Shown: positions 34,798 to 44,121, numbered from the stretch's first letter. The stretch is DNA of 64,000 nucleotides from Pseudorhizobium tarimense (GCF_022968135.1 NZ_JALJRA010000004.1:224427-288426), one strand, 5' to 3'. A program made the numbers and translations. The notes: generated from the sequence alone by a model not told the origin.

Positions 34798-36315
34798 CTA
34801 CTGCGCCGCCGACAAGGCTGCAACTTTCGCTCTGCGGCGCTTGGAGATCGCCTGCAGCAGAATGGATCCGAGCATCAGAGCAAAGATCAGTAGAGCCCAG
34901 GGGCGTTCGAGTCCATAGCCGATGAAGTCGCCGCCGCTGATCTGGTTCGTCCGTAGCAGATTGCCCTCCAGCAGGCTGCCAAGCAGCAGGCCGACGACTG
35001 TCGCAGCCACGGGATAGCCGTAGCGCACCATAGCCCAGCCAAGCACCGAGAAAACCCAGAGCGTTATCGGGCCTGCGGAGCTCCCCTCGATGGCATAGGC
35101 ACCGAAGGTCGAAACGACGAGAACGCTGGGGATCAGGAAGCGCAACGGAACCCTGACCACATAGCCGGCAACATAGACGAAGCCCAGTCCGACGACGAAG
35201 AGCAGCATCGCCTGCGCGAAGTTGGAGAAGATGACCGCGTAGACGATGTCCTTGTTGTTGGCGATGAAGCTCGGTCCGCCGACGATGTTGTGCATGGCAA
35301 ATGCTGCAAGAAGAATCGCCGTGGCACCCCCGCCAGGTATTCCAAGCGCGAGCATCGTCGCCATCGCGCCCCCCTCCGAGGAGGAGTTCGCCGCCTCGGC
35401 CGCGATCACCCCCTTCGGGTTACCTTGGCCGAATGTGTCACCATCGGAGGCGTTCCGTTTGGTTTCCGAATAGGAGAGCAGATTGGAGATCGACGACCCG
35501 ACGCCCGGAATCGCCCCGACGATGACGCCGATCAACGATCCCCGGAAGATGATCGTCGGGTAGCGGAAGGTGTGCTGGACTCCGCCGAGGATCTTCTTAA
35601 AACTGATTTTTCGGGAGGCTTCGTCTGCGATCAAGTAGGTCGTATTGATGAGCCCGATCAGTTGGCTGGCCGCCAGCAAGCCCATCATCGCGGGGATCTG
35701 CGGAACGCCGTCGAGAAGCCACGGGATGCCCATCGTTCCCCGGACGAAACCGGCCGTATTCATGCCCACTGTCCCGAGCAACACGCCGAAGGTGCCGGCC
35801 AGAAGGCCACGGCTCATATGGGTGCCGGCAAGCGAGCCGAGCAGCAGCATTCCCCAGACAGCCACTGCGAACATCTCAAGCGGTCCCAGCTTCAGAACCA
35901 CCCCGGAGATCGGGACGATCAGCACGAAAAGTATGACGTAGCTTGCAAGGCAGCCGATAACGGAAGATGCAAGTGCAACGCCCAGCGCCTCGCTGTGTTG
36001 GCCCTTGCGCGCCATCGGATAGCCGTCGAAGGTGGTTGCCACCGCCGAGGATGTGCCGGGAATTCCCATCAGAACCGCCGGAACCGATCCACCAAAACCG
36101 GCGCCGGTGTATATTGCCGTTAGGAAAACGATGGCCGGCAGGAAGTCCATGTAGAGAGTCGCCGGCAGGGCAAATGCCATGGCCATCGTGATCGATATTC
36201 CCGGCATTGCGCCAAAGATCAGGCCGATAGCCAGGCCGGGCAGCAGATAGAGCCAGGCGTTCATGTCGGACGACAGTAACGTGAAGGCTCCCGAAACAGA
36301 CGTCAGTTCGACCAC
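34798..36315 (-). CDS. TctA-family tripartite tricarboxylate transporter, large membrane subunit
   Basis: A 505-residue membrane protein with the TctA signatures GLIFGAMPGISITMAMAFALPATLYMD, YTGAGFGGSVPAVLMGIPGTSSAVATTFDGYPMARKG and GNPKGVIAAEAANSSSEGGAMATMLALGIPGGGATAILLAAF. This is the third TctA of the window and is clearly divergent from the other two. It forms a unit with TctB and TctC upstream. Confidence 0.88.
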   Translation of the reverse strand: MVELTSVSGAFTLLSSDMNAWLYLLPGLAIGLIFGAMPGISITMAMAFALPATLYMDFLPAIVFLTAIYTGAGFGGSVPAVLMGIPGTSSAVATTFDGYPMARKGQHSEALGVALASSVIGCLASYVILFVLIVPISGVVLKLGPLEMFAVAVWGMLLLGSLAGTHMSRGLLAGTFGVLLGTVGMNTAGFVRGTMGIPWLLDGVPQIPAMMGLLAASQLIGLINTTYLIADEASRKISFKKILGGVQHTFRYPTIIFRGSLIGVIVGAIPGVGSSISNLLSYSETKRNASDGDTFGQGNPKGVIAAEAANSSSEGGAMATMLALGIPGGGATAILLAAFAMHNIVGGPSFIANNKDIVYAVIFSNFAQAMLLFVVGLGFVYVAGYVVRVPLRFLIPSVLVVSTFGAYAIEGSSAGPITLWVFSVLGWAMVRYGYPVAATVVGLLLGSLLEGNLLRTNQISGGDFIGYGLERPWALLIFALMLGSILLQAISKRRRAKVAALSAAQ

Positions 36316-36325
36316 GGCGCCTCGC

Positions 36326-36793
36326 TTAAAGGATTGTCAAAGGGAAAGGGAAAGGCGTTATCGTTCCGTATCCGTAGATCAGGAAGACGGTGAAGAGCGC
36401 ACTGAACAAAAGATTGACCCACCATCGTTTCTCGCCGCAGACCGCCAGCGCCACAACCATGAAGGCGAAGGTGGCGATGTCGAAGCCGATGACTTCCAGC
36501 GAAAAGGCCAGTCCCGCAAGCGCCACGATGAGGATGAAGACCCGGATCAGGTCACCCCAAGTTTCTCCGGTCGCTTCAACCTCCTCGGCTGCATCGGCGC
36601 GCGGGAATATCCCCGGAAGCACGAAGGCCGCAAGGACAATTGCGAGGAATGCAGCCGGCTGTACGAGCAGGAGGTTGTTGGTGCGCAACGACACGCTACG
36701 CGCATCCAGAAGATAGGCAACGACGACCCCAACAATGGCGGCCAGAAGGATGAGGTGACCCCACACGACCTTCCGTCCTGATTTGGTGCTCAT
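36326..36793 (-). CDS. TctB-family tripartite transporter, small membrane subunit
   Basis: A 155-residue protein with four hydrophobic segments (HLILLAAIVGVVVAYLLDA; LVQPAAFLAIVLAAFVLPGIF; LIRVFILIVALAGLAFSLEVIGF; AFMVVALAVCG), the TctB layout. It is 10 bp before tctA and 69 bp after tctC. Confidence 0.75.
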   Translation of the reverse strand: MSTKSGRKVVWGHLILLAAIVGVVVAYLLDARSVSLRTNNLLLVQPAAFLAIVLAAFVLPGIFPRADAAEEVEATGETWGDLIRVFILIVALAGLAFSLEVIGFDIATFAFMVVALAVCGEKRWWVNLLFSALFTVFLIYGYGTITPFPFPLTIL

Positions 36794-36861
36794 GGATAGA
36801 AATCTCCGTCGTTGCGGGAGCGTCCGCGTTCACGGACACTCCCGCATGCGTTGCCAGGCTA

Positions 36862-37863
36862 TTAGTTGCCCTTCAGAAGATCGAGATACTGTTCCATCAC
36901 CTTGGCGGTGCGGGCAAGCATCTGGTTCGATTCTTCTGGACCATACCAGTCGGTAGCAAGTTGCTGGTTCTTCAGCGCCTCAATTGCCGCCGGATCTTTC
37001 GAGGCCGCTTCGATCGCGCCCACGAGCGTCTTGAAGACCTCGGGATTGGACGTCTGCATCGAACCGTGCAGGCCCCAACCTCGCTGGGAGCCGACCACGA
37101 AGTCGGCATCGGCGCCGAGAACGTCAGTGACGATCGCGCCGTCCCAATTGTCGCGCTTGCGGGTGTCGAAGGTCAACAAGGGGCGTATCTGCTCGGCCAG
37201 CGGTAGGAAGCCTTCCCCACCGACGAAACCGACATCAACGACACCACCGGCGACAGCGTTGCGCGCAGGACCGCCACCATCATAGGTGACGACACGAACG
37301 GCATCGACCTCGATCTCATTGGCCGAGCACAGGATGTGGAAGTTTACGAGGTCTGCCGAAGCCGGCTGGAGGCCCACCGAAAGACTGCTCGGGTCAGCCT
37401 TGAGCCGCGAGATGAAGTCTTGCACCGACTTGATGTCGGAACCCGCGCTCGTCGCCATCAGCGTGTAGTCCTGTGACGGCAGATTGACCATGTAGAAGTC
37501 TTCCAACTTGAAGGAAGCATCCTGCGTCAAGATGTTGAGCGGCAAATAGGGCGCCGCGGAGGTGCACAGGATGGTGTAGCCGTCGTCCGGCTGCTGCAGG
37601 AAGAATGTATGACCGAGCAGTGCGCCAGCGCCGCCACGGTTGATGATCGTCAACGGCTGGCCGAGCTGCTGTTGAAGGAACGGAGCAAATGCCCGTGCCA
37701 ACCGGTCGTTATAGCCCCCGGTGTCGAATGGAACGACGACGTTGATCGGACGATCCGGATAGGCGTTTTGGGCGCGCAGGATCGAAGGCGATGCGAGCGC
37801 AGCAAAGGCAACGCCCCCCGCACTCGCCTTGAGAATGGTTCGACGCGAAAATGTGGATGTCAT
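36862..37863 (-). CDS. TctC-family carboxylate-binding protein with twin-arginine signal
   Basis: A 333-residue binding protein. Its leader carries SRRTILKAS followed by a hydrophobic stretch ending LRAQ, a twin-arginine (Tat) export signal, unlike the Sec leaders of the two other TctC proteins here. The mature start AYPDRPINVVVPFDTGGYNDRLARAFAPFLQQQLGQP is typical TctC. The start ATG 37863 has GGAGGAA upstream. It lies 100 bp downstream of operator-like site 3 and forms a unit with tctB and tctA. Confidence 0.86.
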   Translation of the reverse strand: MTSTFSRRTILKASAGGVAFAALASPSILRAQNAYPDRPINVVVPFDTGGYNDRLARAFAPFLQQQLGQPLTIINRGGAGALLGHTFFLQQPDDGYTILCTSAAPYLPLNILTQDASFKLEDFYMVNLPSQDYTLMATSAGSDIKSVQDFISRLKADPSSLSVGLQPASADLVNFHILCSANEIEVDAVRVVTYDGGGPARNAVAGGVVDVGFVGGEGFLPLAEQIRPLLTFDTRKRDNWDGAIVTDVLGADADFVVGSQRGWGLHGSMQTSNPEVFKTLVGAIEAASKDPAAIEALKNQQLATDWYGPEESNQMLARTAKVMEQYLDLLKGN

Positions 37864-37964
37864 GTGGTTCCTCCGTGGCCTTTTGCGGCTCGCTCTCCCT
37901 CTGTCATCCCATTCCGGGGGACGACTGCCTCTCCCAAGGCATGATAGCAAGGCTAAGAACGATT

Positions 37965-37981
37965 TCGTGGACTGTCAACAA
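37965..37981 (-). promoter_or_regulatory. Operator-like site 3 (TTGT-N9-ACGA) upstream of tctC
   Basis: Read on the minus strand, TTGTTGACAGTCCACGA; same 9-base spacing as the other sites with one mismatch in the distal half. It lies about 100 bp upstream of the leftward tctC start (37863), the same distance as site 1 from its tctC. Confidence 0.55.
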
Positions 37982-38107
37982 TTAATGCAACGTGCAGCGT
38001 TTAGAGGTGCGCGCAGGAGGATTCTGTCAGGCGCACAAACTGTTTTTTCTTCTGTGACGCAGCCGATTGACCGGAAGCTTGTCGCAAAGTGACGCATCGA
38101 CCCAAAG

Positions 38108-38124
38108 TTGTTGACAATCAACAG
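38108..38124 (+). promoter_or_regulatory. Operator-like site 4 (TTGT-N9-ACAG) upstream of prpD
   Basis: TTGTTGACAATCAACAG, about 110 bp before the rightward PrpD gene start at 38233. One mismatch in the distal half-site. Sites 3 and 4 are 127 bp apart and serve the divergent tctC and prpD units. Confidence 0.58.
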
Positions 38125-38232
38125 ATGTTAGAGTTTGTTGGCCCGATGGCGAGGGAGCGCAGAATGCGGCGTGAAAGCACTTCTGATGGTGAGAGCCTTC
38201 GTCCCCGAAGTGAAAAATTGGGAGAATTGGAA

Positions 38233-39657
38233 ATGACCATCGCGACAAGAACCGTCACCGCATCCGAAGCTAACGGCTTGACCTTTGAGGTTGCCAGCTT
38301 CGTTCATGCTGCAAAAAGCACCGATCTGCCGGCGGTCGTCGTGGAGAACGGCAAGAAATCGATCCTCGATGGTCTTGGCCTCGCCCTGTCCGGATCGGTC
38401 GCGACTTCAGGTGAATATGTTCGTCGTCACCTGGACGACATCGGTACTGCCAATGGCACGGCGAGCGTTATCGGCACCAACCGCAAGGTCGCGCCACGTT
38501 TCGCCGCCTTCGCTAACGGTGTCGGGATCCATGCCGACGACTATGATGACACGCAGCTCGCCGTTGCCAAGGACCGCGTCTACGGCCTCCTGACCCACCC
38601 GACGGCACCCGCCCTGCCCTCAGCGTTGGCCATGGGAGAGACACTCGGCTCGAGCGGCGCAGACGTCATGCTGGCCTATCACATCGGCGTCGAAGTCGAA
38701 TGCAAGATTGCCGAAGCGATCAATCCGCGGCATTACCAGACCGGCTTCCATGCAACCGCAACCTGCGGCACATACGCTTCCGCCGCTGCGGCCGGCCGCC
38801 TGATGGGCCTCAATGTCGAGCAGTTGTTGCGCGCGCTTTCCATTGCCGGCAGCCAGTCTGCCGGCCTGCGGGAAAACTTCGGCACCATGACCAAACCCTT
38901 CCATGCTGGGCGCTCGTCGGAAAGCGGCGTGGTCGCGGCGCAATTCGCCTCCTATGGCTGGACGGCTGCGCCGACGATCCTGGAAGCTCCGCGCGGCTTC
39001 TTCTCGGCCGCAGGAGGCGGCTACGACGAGAACGCCATCAGCGGCAAGCTCGGCAACCCCTGGACATTCGACAGCCCCGGCATTTCAATCAAGCCGCATC
39101 CGTCGGGTTCGCTCACCCACCCTGGCATGACCGAGATGCTGCGCCTCATCCGCGACAACAACATCAAGGCTGCAGACGTCGAGCATGTGCGCGTGGGAAC
39201 GAACCACAACATGCCGAACGCGCTTATCCATCACCGGCCGCAAAACGAGCTGCAGGCAAAGTTCTCCATGGAGTTCTGCATGGCGATCCTGCTGCTGGAA
39301 GGCCGCGCCGGCCTTAACGAGTTCACCGACGAGGTGGTACTTCGTGACGACGTCAAGGCAATGGTTTCGAAGGTGGACTTCGCTGTCGACGAGCGCGCCG
39401 AGGCTGCCGGATATCACCTGATGACCACCTATATCGACATCCGGCTGAAGGACGGCCGGACGATTTCCGGCATGGCGGATTTCGGCAAGGGCAGCCCTGC
39501 CGATCCGATGAGCTATGATGAGGTCGCGGCGAAGTTCCTCGAATGCGCCGAATTCGCGAGATGGGACTTGGGCAAGGCCCGCGATGTCGTCGGCATGGTG
39601 GCACAGTTTGAGCAGCTTCCGGACATCAGCAAGCTGATGGCGCTGGTTAGCAACTGA
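38233..39657 (+). CDS. MmgE/PrpD-family protein (paralog 3)
   Basis: A 474-residue MmgE/PrpD protein. GIHADDYDDTQLA, LLTHPTAPALPSAL, GFHATATCGTYASAAAAGRLMGL, GTMTKPFHAGRSSESG and IKPHPSGSLTHPGMTEM are the conserved stretches, closest to paralog 1. The ATG at 38233 has GGAG about 10 bp upstream; the open frame extends to 38089, but that would span operator-like site 4. First gene of the rightward arm. It could be a dehydratase or decarboxylase on a tricarboxylate. Confidence 0.83.
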   Translation: MTIATRTVTASEANGLTFEVASFVHAAKSTDLPAVVVENGKKSILDGLGLALSGSVATSGEYVRRHLDDIGTANGTASVIGTNRKVAPRFAAFANGVGIHADDYDDTQLAVAKDRVYGLLTHPTAPALPSALAMGETLGSSGADVMLAYHIGVEVECKIAEAINPRHYQTGFHATATCGTYASAAAAGRLMGLNVEQLLRALSIAGSQSAGLRENFGTMTKPFHAGRSSESGVVAAQFASYGWTAAPTILEAPRGFFSAAGGGYDENAISGKLGNPWTFDSPGISIKPHPSGSLTHPGMTEMLRLIRDNNIKAADVEHVRVGTNHNMPNALIHHRPQNELQAKFSMEFCMAILLLEGRAGLNEFTDEVVLRDDVKAMVSKVDFAVDERAEAAGYHLMTTYIDIRLKDGRTISGMADFGKGSPADPMSYDEVAAKFLECAEFARWDLGKARDVVGMVAQFEQLPDISKLMALVSN

Positions 39658-39681
39658 GACCACGCGTTCGAGATCACCGCG

Positions 39682-40806
39682 ATGGATGACAAGCCTCGAT
39701 CAGCACCGCCCGCGAAGTTGAGCAAACCATCGGATGCGGTACGGCGCTTTCGCCAGCCGCACTGGTGGCTGACGCTCGCTCTCACTTATGCAATCGCGGC
39801 CGTGGCGGGCCTCGCGGCGAAGGCTGCCAGCATGCCGTTGCCATTCATGCTGGGCCCATTCTTCGCCATGGCGGCGCTATCGATCTTCGGCTTCCGGTCG
39901 GCTCTCGTGCCGATGGGCCGCGAGCTTGGCCAGGTCGCAATCGGAGTCGCAGTCGGCATGCGTTTCACACCGGCGGTGCTCGCCGCCATGACCGGTCTTT
40001 TGCCGGCCATGGCGCTCGGCACGCTCTACGTCGTCGTCTTCACGATGGTGGCGGCATTTCTGTTCAAGCCGCTGGCGAAGGTAGACGATGTTACAGCCTT
40101 CTTCGCGACCGCCGCCGGTGGCGTCGCCGACATGGCAACCGTTGCGAAGGACTATGGCGGCGCACCAGGATCGGTCGCGGTGGTACATGCCATGCGCGTT
40201 TCCGGAGTGGTGGCGATCGTACCCTTTCTGGTCGTCCTCTTCGGCCAGCCGGGCAACGCGCCGGAGGCAGCTGCCATCGGATCAGACTGGCTCCTCGTCA
40301 TCGTGTCTCTGGCGCTGGGATACCTCATGGCGCGGCTTCTGAAGCCGACGCCACTGCCCAACCCCTGGCTCGTCGGGCCGATCTTCATGGGAATCATCAT
40401 CGGCGTCCTCGGGCTCTACTCCGTCAAGATCCCGTCGCCACTGATCAGTATTGCGCAGATCATGCTCGGCACCTGGCTCGGCTGTCAGTTCAAGCGCGAC
40501 CTACTGGCCGCCCTGCCACGTGTCACCTTCTCGGCCCTAGTCATCTCGCTATTCATGATCGGCTGTGCGGCACTCGGTGCCGTCGCGCTGACGCTGGCGA
40601 CCGGCCTTCCTTACCCGACGAGCTTCCTGTCGCTCGCCCCAGCTGCGGTCACGGAGATGGTGGTGACGGCCCAGGTGATGCACCTGGAGGCCGAGGTGGT
40701 GACGGCCTTTCATGTCATGCGGATCGCCGTCGTCTCATCGACGGTTCTGATCGTCTTCAAATTCTATCTTCGATTGAGGGGAGGCTCCATTGGATCTCGG
40801 GTATGA
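39682..40806 (+). CDS. AbrB-family membrane permease, copy 2
   Basis: A 374-residue membrane protein of the AbrB duplication family, counterpart of the copy at 24570-25625. About ten hydrophobic segments occur in two repeats (MPLPFMLGPFFAMAALSIFGFRSALVPMGRELGQVAIGVAVGMRF and the matching C-terminal half with NPWLVGPIFMGIIIGVLGLYS). FATAAGGVADMATVAKDYGG and SLAPAAVTEMVVTAQVM are the paired conserved loops. It overlaps the SDR gene by 17 bp. A transport role for a carboxylate is inferred from context. Confidence 0.75.
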   Translation: MDDKPRSAPPAKLSKPSDAVRRFRQPHWWLTLALTYAIAAVAGLAAKAASMPLPFMLGPFFAMAALSIFGFRSALVPMGRELGQVAIGVAVGMRFTPAVLAAMTGLLPAMALGTLYVVVFTMVAAFLFKPLAKVDDVTAFFATAAGGVADMATVAKDYGGAPGSVAVVHAMRVSGVVAIVPFLVVLFGQPGNAPEAAAIGSDWLLVIVSLALGYLMARLLKPTPLPNPWLVGPIFMGIIIGVLGLYSVKIPSPLISIAQIMLGTWLGCQFKRDLLAALPRVTFSALVISLFMIGCAALGAVALTLATGLPYPTSFLSLAPAAVTEMVVTAQVMHLEAEVVTAFHVMRIAVVSSTVLIVFKFYLRLRGGSIGSRV

Positions 40807-41581
40807 GGGACGCCGCGCACTGATCGTCGGCGGCAGCTACGGCATCGGAAAAGCGACGGCCGCCCTTATGGGCGCCGAGGGCGCCGACGTGCTGATCGCC
40901 TCGCGCAGCGCGGACAACCTTGGGGAAGCTGCAGACGACATCTCGGCAACCGGCGCCACCCGCCCGGCGACCCTCGTCTGCGACGTGACACAGCCCGACG
41001 CCGGCGACACGCTCGCCGCGGCGGCACTGGAACGTTGGGGTGTTCTGGACCTGCTGGTGACCGCCGTCGGCGGCAGCATCCGCTCCTCCTTCGAGGACCT
41101 GACCGACGAGGACTGGCTCAACAACTATACGTTCAACATCCTGTCGACGGTGCGCGCCATTCGCGCCCTGCTGCCGGCGTTGGCAAAGGGCGAGAACCCA
41201 GCGATCGTGACCCTCGGCGCCGCCGCCTCGAAGATGCCCTACCAGCACCAGATCGTTTCGAATGTGCACAAGGCCGGGCTACTCGGCCTGACCAAGACGC
41301 TCGCCGCCGAACTCGCCGATCGCGGGATCCGCGTCAACTGCGTCGCGCCAGGTCGTACGCTGACGCCGCTCTGGACCAAACGCGCCGACAAGATGGCTGG
41401 CGAACAGGGCCGGACACGCGACGACATCCTCGGCGACTTTTCGAAAGACATTCCGCTCAACCGCTTCGCGAGCGCCGAAGAGGTGGCGACGATGGTGGTG
41501 TGGCTCGCGAGCCCCCGCGCCAGCTACATCACCGGACAGACAGTCAACGTGGACGGCGGCATAGCCCGCGGTCTTCTATAA
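40790..41581 (+). CDS. Short-chain dehydrogenase/reductase, copy 2
   Basis: A 263-residue SDR with VGGSYGIGKATAALMGAEGADVLIASRS at the N-terminus. The catalytic region reads AAASKMPYQHQIVSNVHKAGLLG, where the usual YxxxK is replaced by SNVHK, so catalytic tyrosine is not in its normal place. It ends SPRASYITGQTVNVDGGIAR. The AbrB-SDR-PrpD neighbourhood mirrors that at 24.6-27.7 kb. The substrate is unknown. Confidence 0.8.
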   Translation: MDLGYEGRRALIVGGSYGIGKATAALMGAEGADVLIASRSADNLGEAADDISATGATRPATLVCDVTQPDAGDTLAAAALERWGVLDLLVTAVGGSIRSSFEDLTDEDWLNNYTFNILSTVRAIRALLPALAKGENPAIVTLGAAASKMPYQHQIVSNVHKAGLLGLTKTLAAELADRGIRVNCVAPGRTLTPLWTKRADKMAGEQGRTRDDILGDFSKDIPLNRFASAEEVATMVVWLASPRASYITGQTVNVDGGIARGLL

Positions 41582-41598
41582 GTTACAAGGAGAAAGAA

Positions 41599-42999
41599 AT
41601 GAGTCAGCACCAGCCAACCGCCCCTGGCACACCCAAGGTGACAGAAATCCTTGCCGAGTGGGTGGTCACCATCAAGGGTAGCGACGTCGCGCCTGACGTT
41701 CGCCGCGAAGGTCTCAGGACGTTCGTCAACTGGGTCGGCTGCGCCGTCGGTGGCGCGAGCCACGAGACGGTCGATCGGGCGCTCGCCGCGGTCACACCCT
41801 TCTCCGGCAAGCCGACCTCCACCGTCCTTGGCCGCAGCGAAAAGCTCGACGCCCTACATGCGGCACTCCTCAACGGCATCACCTCGCATGTTCTCGACTA
41901 CGACGACACCCATCTCAAGACGATCATCCACCCGGCCGGTCCTGTCGCGTCCGCCCTGCTGGCGCTGGCTGAAATGCGCCAGATTTCCGGCTACGACCTG
42001 CTGACGGCGCTGATCGTCGGGATTGAGGTCGAGTGCCGCATCGGCAACGCCGTCTATCCGCACCATTACGACCGCGGCTGGCACATTACGGGCACGACGG
42101 GCGTCTTTGGTGCCGCTGCCGCCGTCGGCAAGGTGATCGGCCTCAACGCGCAGCAGATGCGGTGGGCATTCGGCCTGGCCGCCACGCAGTCCTCCGGCCT
42201 GCGCGAAATGTTCGGCACCATGACCAAGAGCTTCCACCCCGGTCGCGCCGCGCAGAACGGCATGTTGGCCGCCCTGCTCGCCGAAGCGAATTATGACAGC
42301 TCGGAACGGGCTATCGAGGCGCCGCGCGGCTTCGCCAACGTCATGTCAGACAAGCAGGACTACAGCGAGATCCTCGATAATCTCGGCAGTCGCTGGGAAT
42401 CGGCGCTAAACAGCTACAAGCCATTCGCCTGCGGCATCGTCATCCACCCAACCATCGATGGCTGCATTCAGCTGCGCGAGGAGCTCGGTAAGACGAAGAT
42501 CCGGCAGATTCGTTCCGTCGAACTGACTACCCATCCACTGGTGCTGGAATTGACCGGCAAGACGACCCCCAAGACAGGGCTGGAAGGCAAGTTTTCGGTC
42601 TATCACGCCGCGGCCGCTGCCCTGCTGAGAGGCGACGGCGCTCCAACGGCCTTCACCGACGAACTGGTCAACGATCCGGAGATCATTGCTCTTCGTGACC
42701 GCACGAAGGCAACCGCTGACAGAAATTGCCACGAAGCCTCGGTGGACATCCTTGTCACCTTTGAGGACGGCTCCACCGTCTCGAAGCATGTTGAACGTGC
42801 GCTGGGCTCGAAGGAGGTGCCGCTCACCGACGCGCAGATCGACCACAAGTTCATGGTCCAGTCTGCGCTCGTCGTCGGCGACGCGGTGACAAAGGCGCTC
42901 CTCGAAACATCGTGGAAGCTCGAAGAACTGAAAGACGCCGCGGAGATCGCGCGCGCCAGTGTTCCCGGATCCACCTCCACGACGGCAGCAGCGGAATGA
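41599..42999 (+). CDS. MmgE/PrpD-family protein (paralog 4)
   Basis: A 466-residue MmgE/PrpD protein. SHVLDYDDTHLKTIIHPAGPVASALLAL, RGWHITGTTGVFGAAAAVGKVIGL, GTMTKSFHPGRAAQNGML and FACGIVIHPTIDGCIQLREE are the family signatures; the DDTHL and GIVIHP segments resemble cis-aconitate decarboxylase-like members as I recall them. The ATG at 41599 has AAGGAGAAAG directly upstream; the open frame runs further back through the SDR gene but that part is not the gene. It overlaps the next gene by 4 bp (ATGA). Confidence 0.83.
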   Translation: MSQHQPTAPGTPKVTEILAEWVVTIKGSDVAPDVRREGLRTFVNWVGCAVGGASHETVDRALAAVTPFSGKPTSTVLGRSEKLDALHAALLNGITSHVLDYDDTHLKTIIHPAGPVASALLALAEMRQISGYDLLTALIVGIEVECRIGNAVYPHHYDRGWHITGTTGVFGAAAAVGKVIGLNAQQMRWAFGLAATQSSGLREMFGTMTKSFHPGRAAQNGMLAALLAEANYDSSERAIEAPRGFANVMSDKQDYSEILDNLGSRWESALNSYKPFACGIVIHPTIDGCIQLREELGKTKIRQIRSVELTTHPLVLELTGKTTPKTGLEGKFSVYHAAAAALLRGDGAPTAFTDELVNDPEIIALRDRTKATADRNCHEASVDILVTFEDGSTVSKHVERALGSKEVPLTDAQIDHKFMVQSALVVGDAVTKALLETSWKLEELKDAAEIARASVPGSTSTTAAAE

Positions 43000-44099
43000 A
43001 CCAGATGACGAAGAAGACCTCACTGCGGATCGGCATCCTCGAAGGCGACGACATCGGCCACGAAGTTGTCCCGGCTTCCGTCCGCATCGCCAAGGCCGCG
43101 GCGGCCGCCACCGGCATGTCCATCGAATGGGTCGATGTGCCGATCGGTCGGCGGGCGCTGGACACGCTCGGCCACACCATGCCGGAAGGGACGCTGGAGA
43201 CGCTCGGGGCGCTGGACGGTTTCATCCTGGGCCCCATCGGCCATCGCGAATATCCGAAGGTGCCGGAGGCGATCAACCCGCATCCGATTCTGCGCAAGCG
43301 CTTCGACCTGTTCGCCAATGTGCGCCCGACGCGCTCTTTTCCCGGCATCGGCTGCCTGCACGACGACGTCGACATGGTGATCGTGCGCGAGAACAACGAG
43401 GGCTTCCAGCCCGACCGAAACGTGGTCATGGGCTCCGGCGAATTCCGCCCGACGCATGACGTGACGATCTCGGTGCGGGTCATAACCGTCGAGGGATCCT
43501 CCAAGGTAGCGCGGGCCGCCTTCGAGATCGCCCGCTCCCGGCGCAAGAAGCTGACGCTGGTGCACAAGAACACCGTCTACAAGCTCGGCTGCGGCATGTT
43601 CGTCGACAGTTGCTATGAAGTAGCCAAGGACTTTCCCGATGTCGAGGTGAACGAGGTGATCGTCGACACGATGGCGATGCGGCTGGTGCGCGACCCGCAG
43701 AGCTTCGACACCATCGTCACCACCAACATGTTCGGCGACATCCTGACGGACGAGGCGGCTGGTCTCGTCGGCGGCCTCGGCATGGCACCCGGCCTCTGCA
43801 TCGGACGGGGTTCCATTGCAATGGCGCAAGCGACGCATGGCTCCGCGCCCGACATCGCCGGCAAGGGCATCGCCAATCCGTTCGCAATGATCGAGTCGAC
43901 CCGCATGCTGTTCGACTGGATGGGACACCACCACAAGATTGATGCAGCGCTAGGAATGTCGCGCCTGATGAAGGCCGGTATCGACGCGGCACTCGCCGAC
44001 CCGGCCACGCGCACGCCCGACATTCGCGGCACGGGCACGCAGGCCGACATGGTGAACGGAATACTGCGCGGCATGGAGGCTGCCCACATGCCGGCATAA
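42996..44099 (+). CDS. Isopropylmalate/isocitrate/tartrate-type dehydrogenase
   Basis: A 367-residue NAD-dependent beta-decarboxylating dehydrogenase. ILEGDDIGHEVVP replaces the canonical GDGIG; VIVRENNEGFQPDRN, the KNTVYKLGCGMFVDSCYEVAKDFPDVEVNE segment, VTTNMFGDILTDEAAGLVGGLGMAPG and THGSAPDIAGKGIANPFAM are typical. The YS/S residue usually following REN-EG is F here, indicating a substrate other than isopropylmalate. It is the last enzyme of the rightward arm, coupled to PrpD by an ATGA overlap, and would oxidise and decarboxylate a hydroxy-acid product. Confidence 0.82.
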   Translation: MNQMTKKTSLRIGILEGDDIGHEVVPASVRIAKAAAAATGMSIEWVDVPIGRRALDTLGHTMPEGTLETLGALDGFILGPIGHREYPKVPEAINPHPILRKRFDLFANVRPTRSFPGIGCLHDDVDMVIVRENNEGFQPDRNVVMGSGEFRPTHDVTISVRVITVEGSSKVARAAFEIARSRRKKLTLVHKNTVYKLGCGMFVDSCYEVAKDFPDVEVNEVIVDTMAMRLVRDPQSFDTIVTTNMFGDILTDEAAGLVGGLGMAPGLCIGRGSIAMAQATHGSAPDIAGKGIANPFAMIESTRMLFDWMGHHHKIDAALGMSRLMKAGIDAALADPATRTPDIRGTGTQADMVNGILRGMEAAHMPA

Positions 44100-44121
44100 G
44101 ATAGCGGCAACTGACAGCAAT

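Noticed and set aside
41035..41598. Upstream extension of the PrpD paralog 4 frame
   Set aside because: The extension lies inside the SDR gene in another frame and reads as basic low-complexity sequence; the ATG at 41599 has a strong ribosome site and the family N-terminus.
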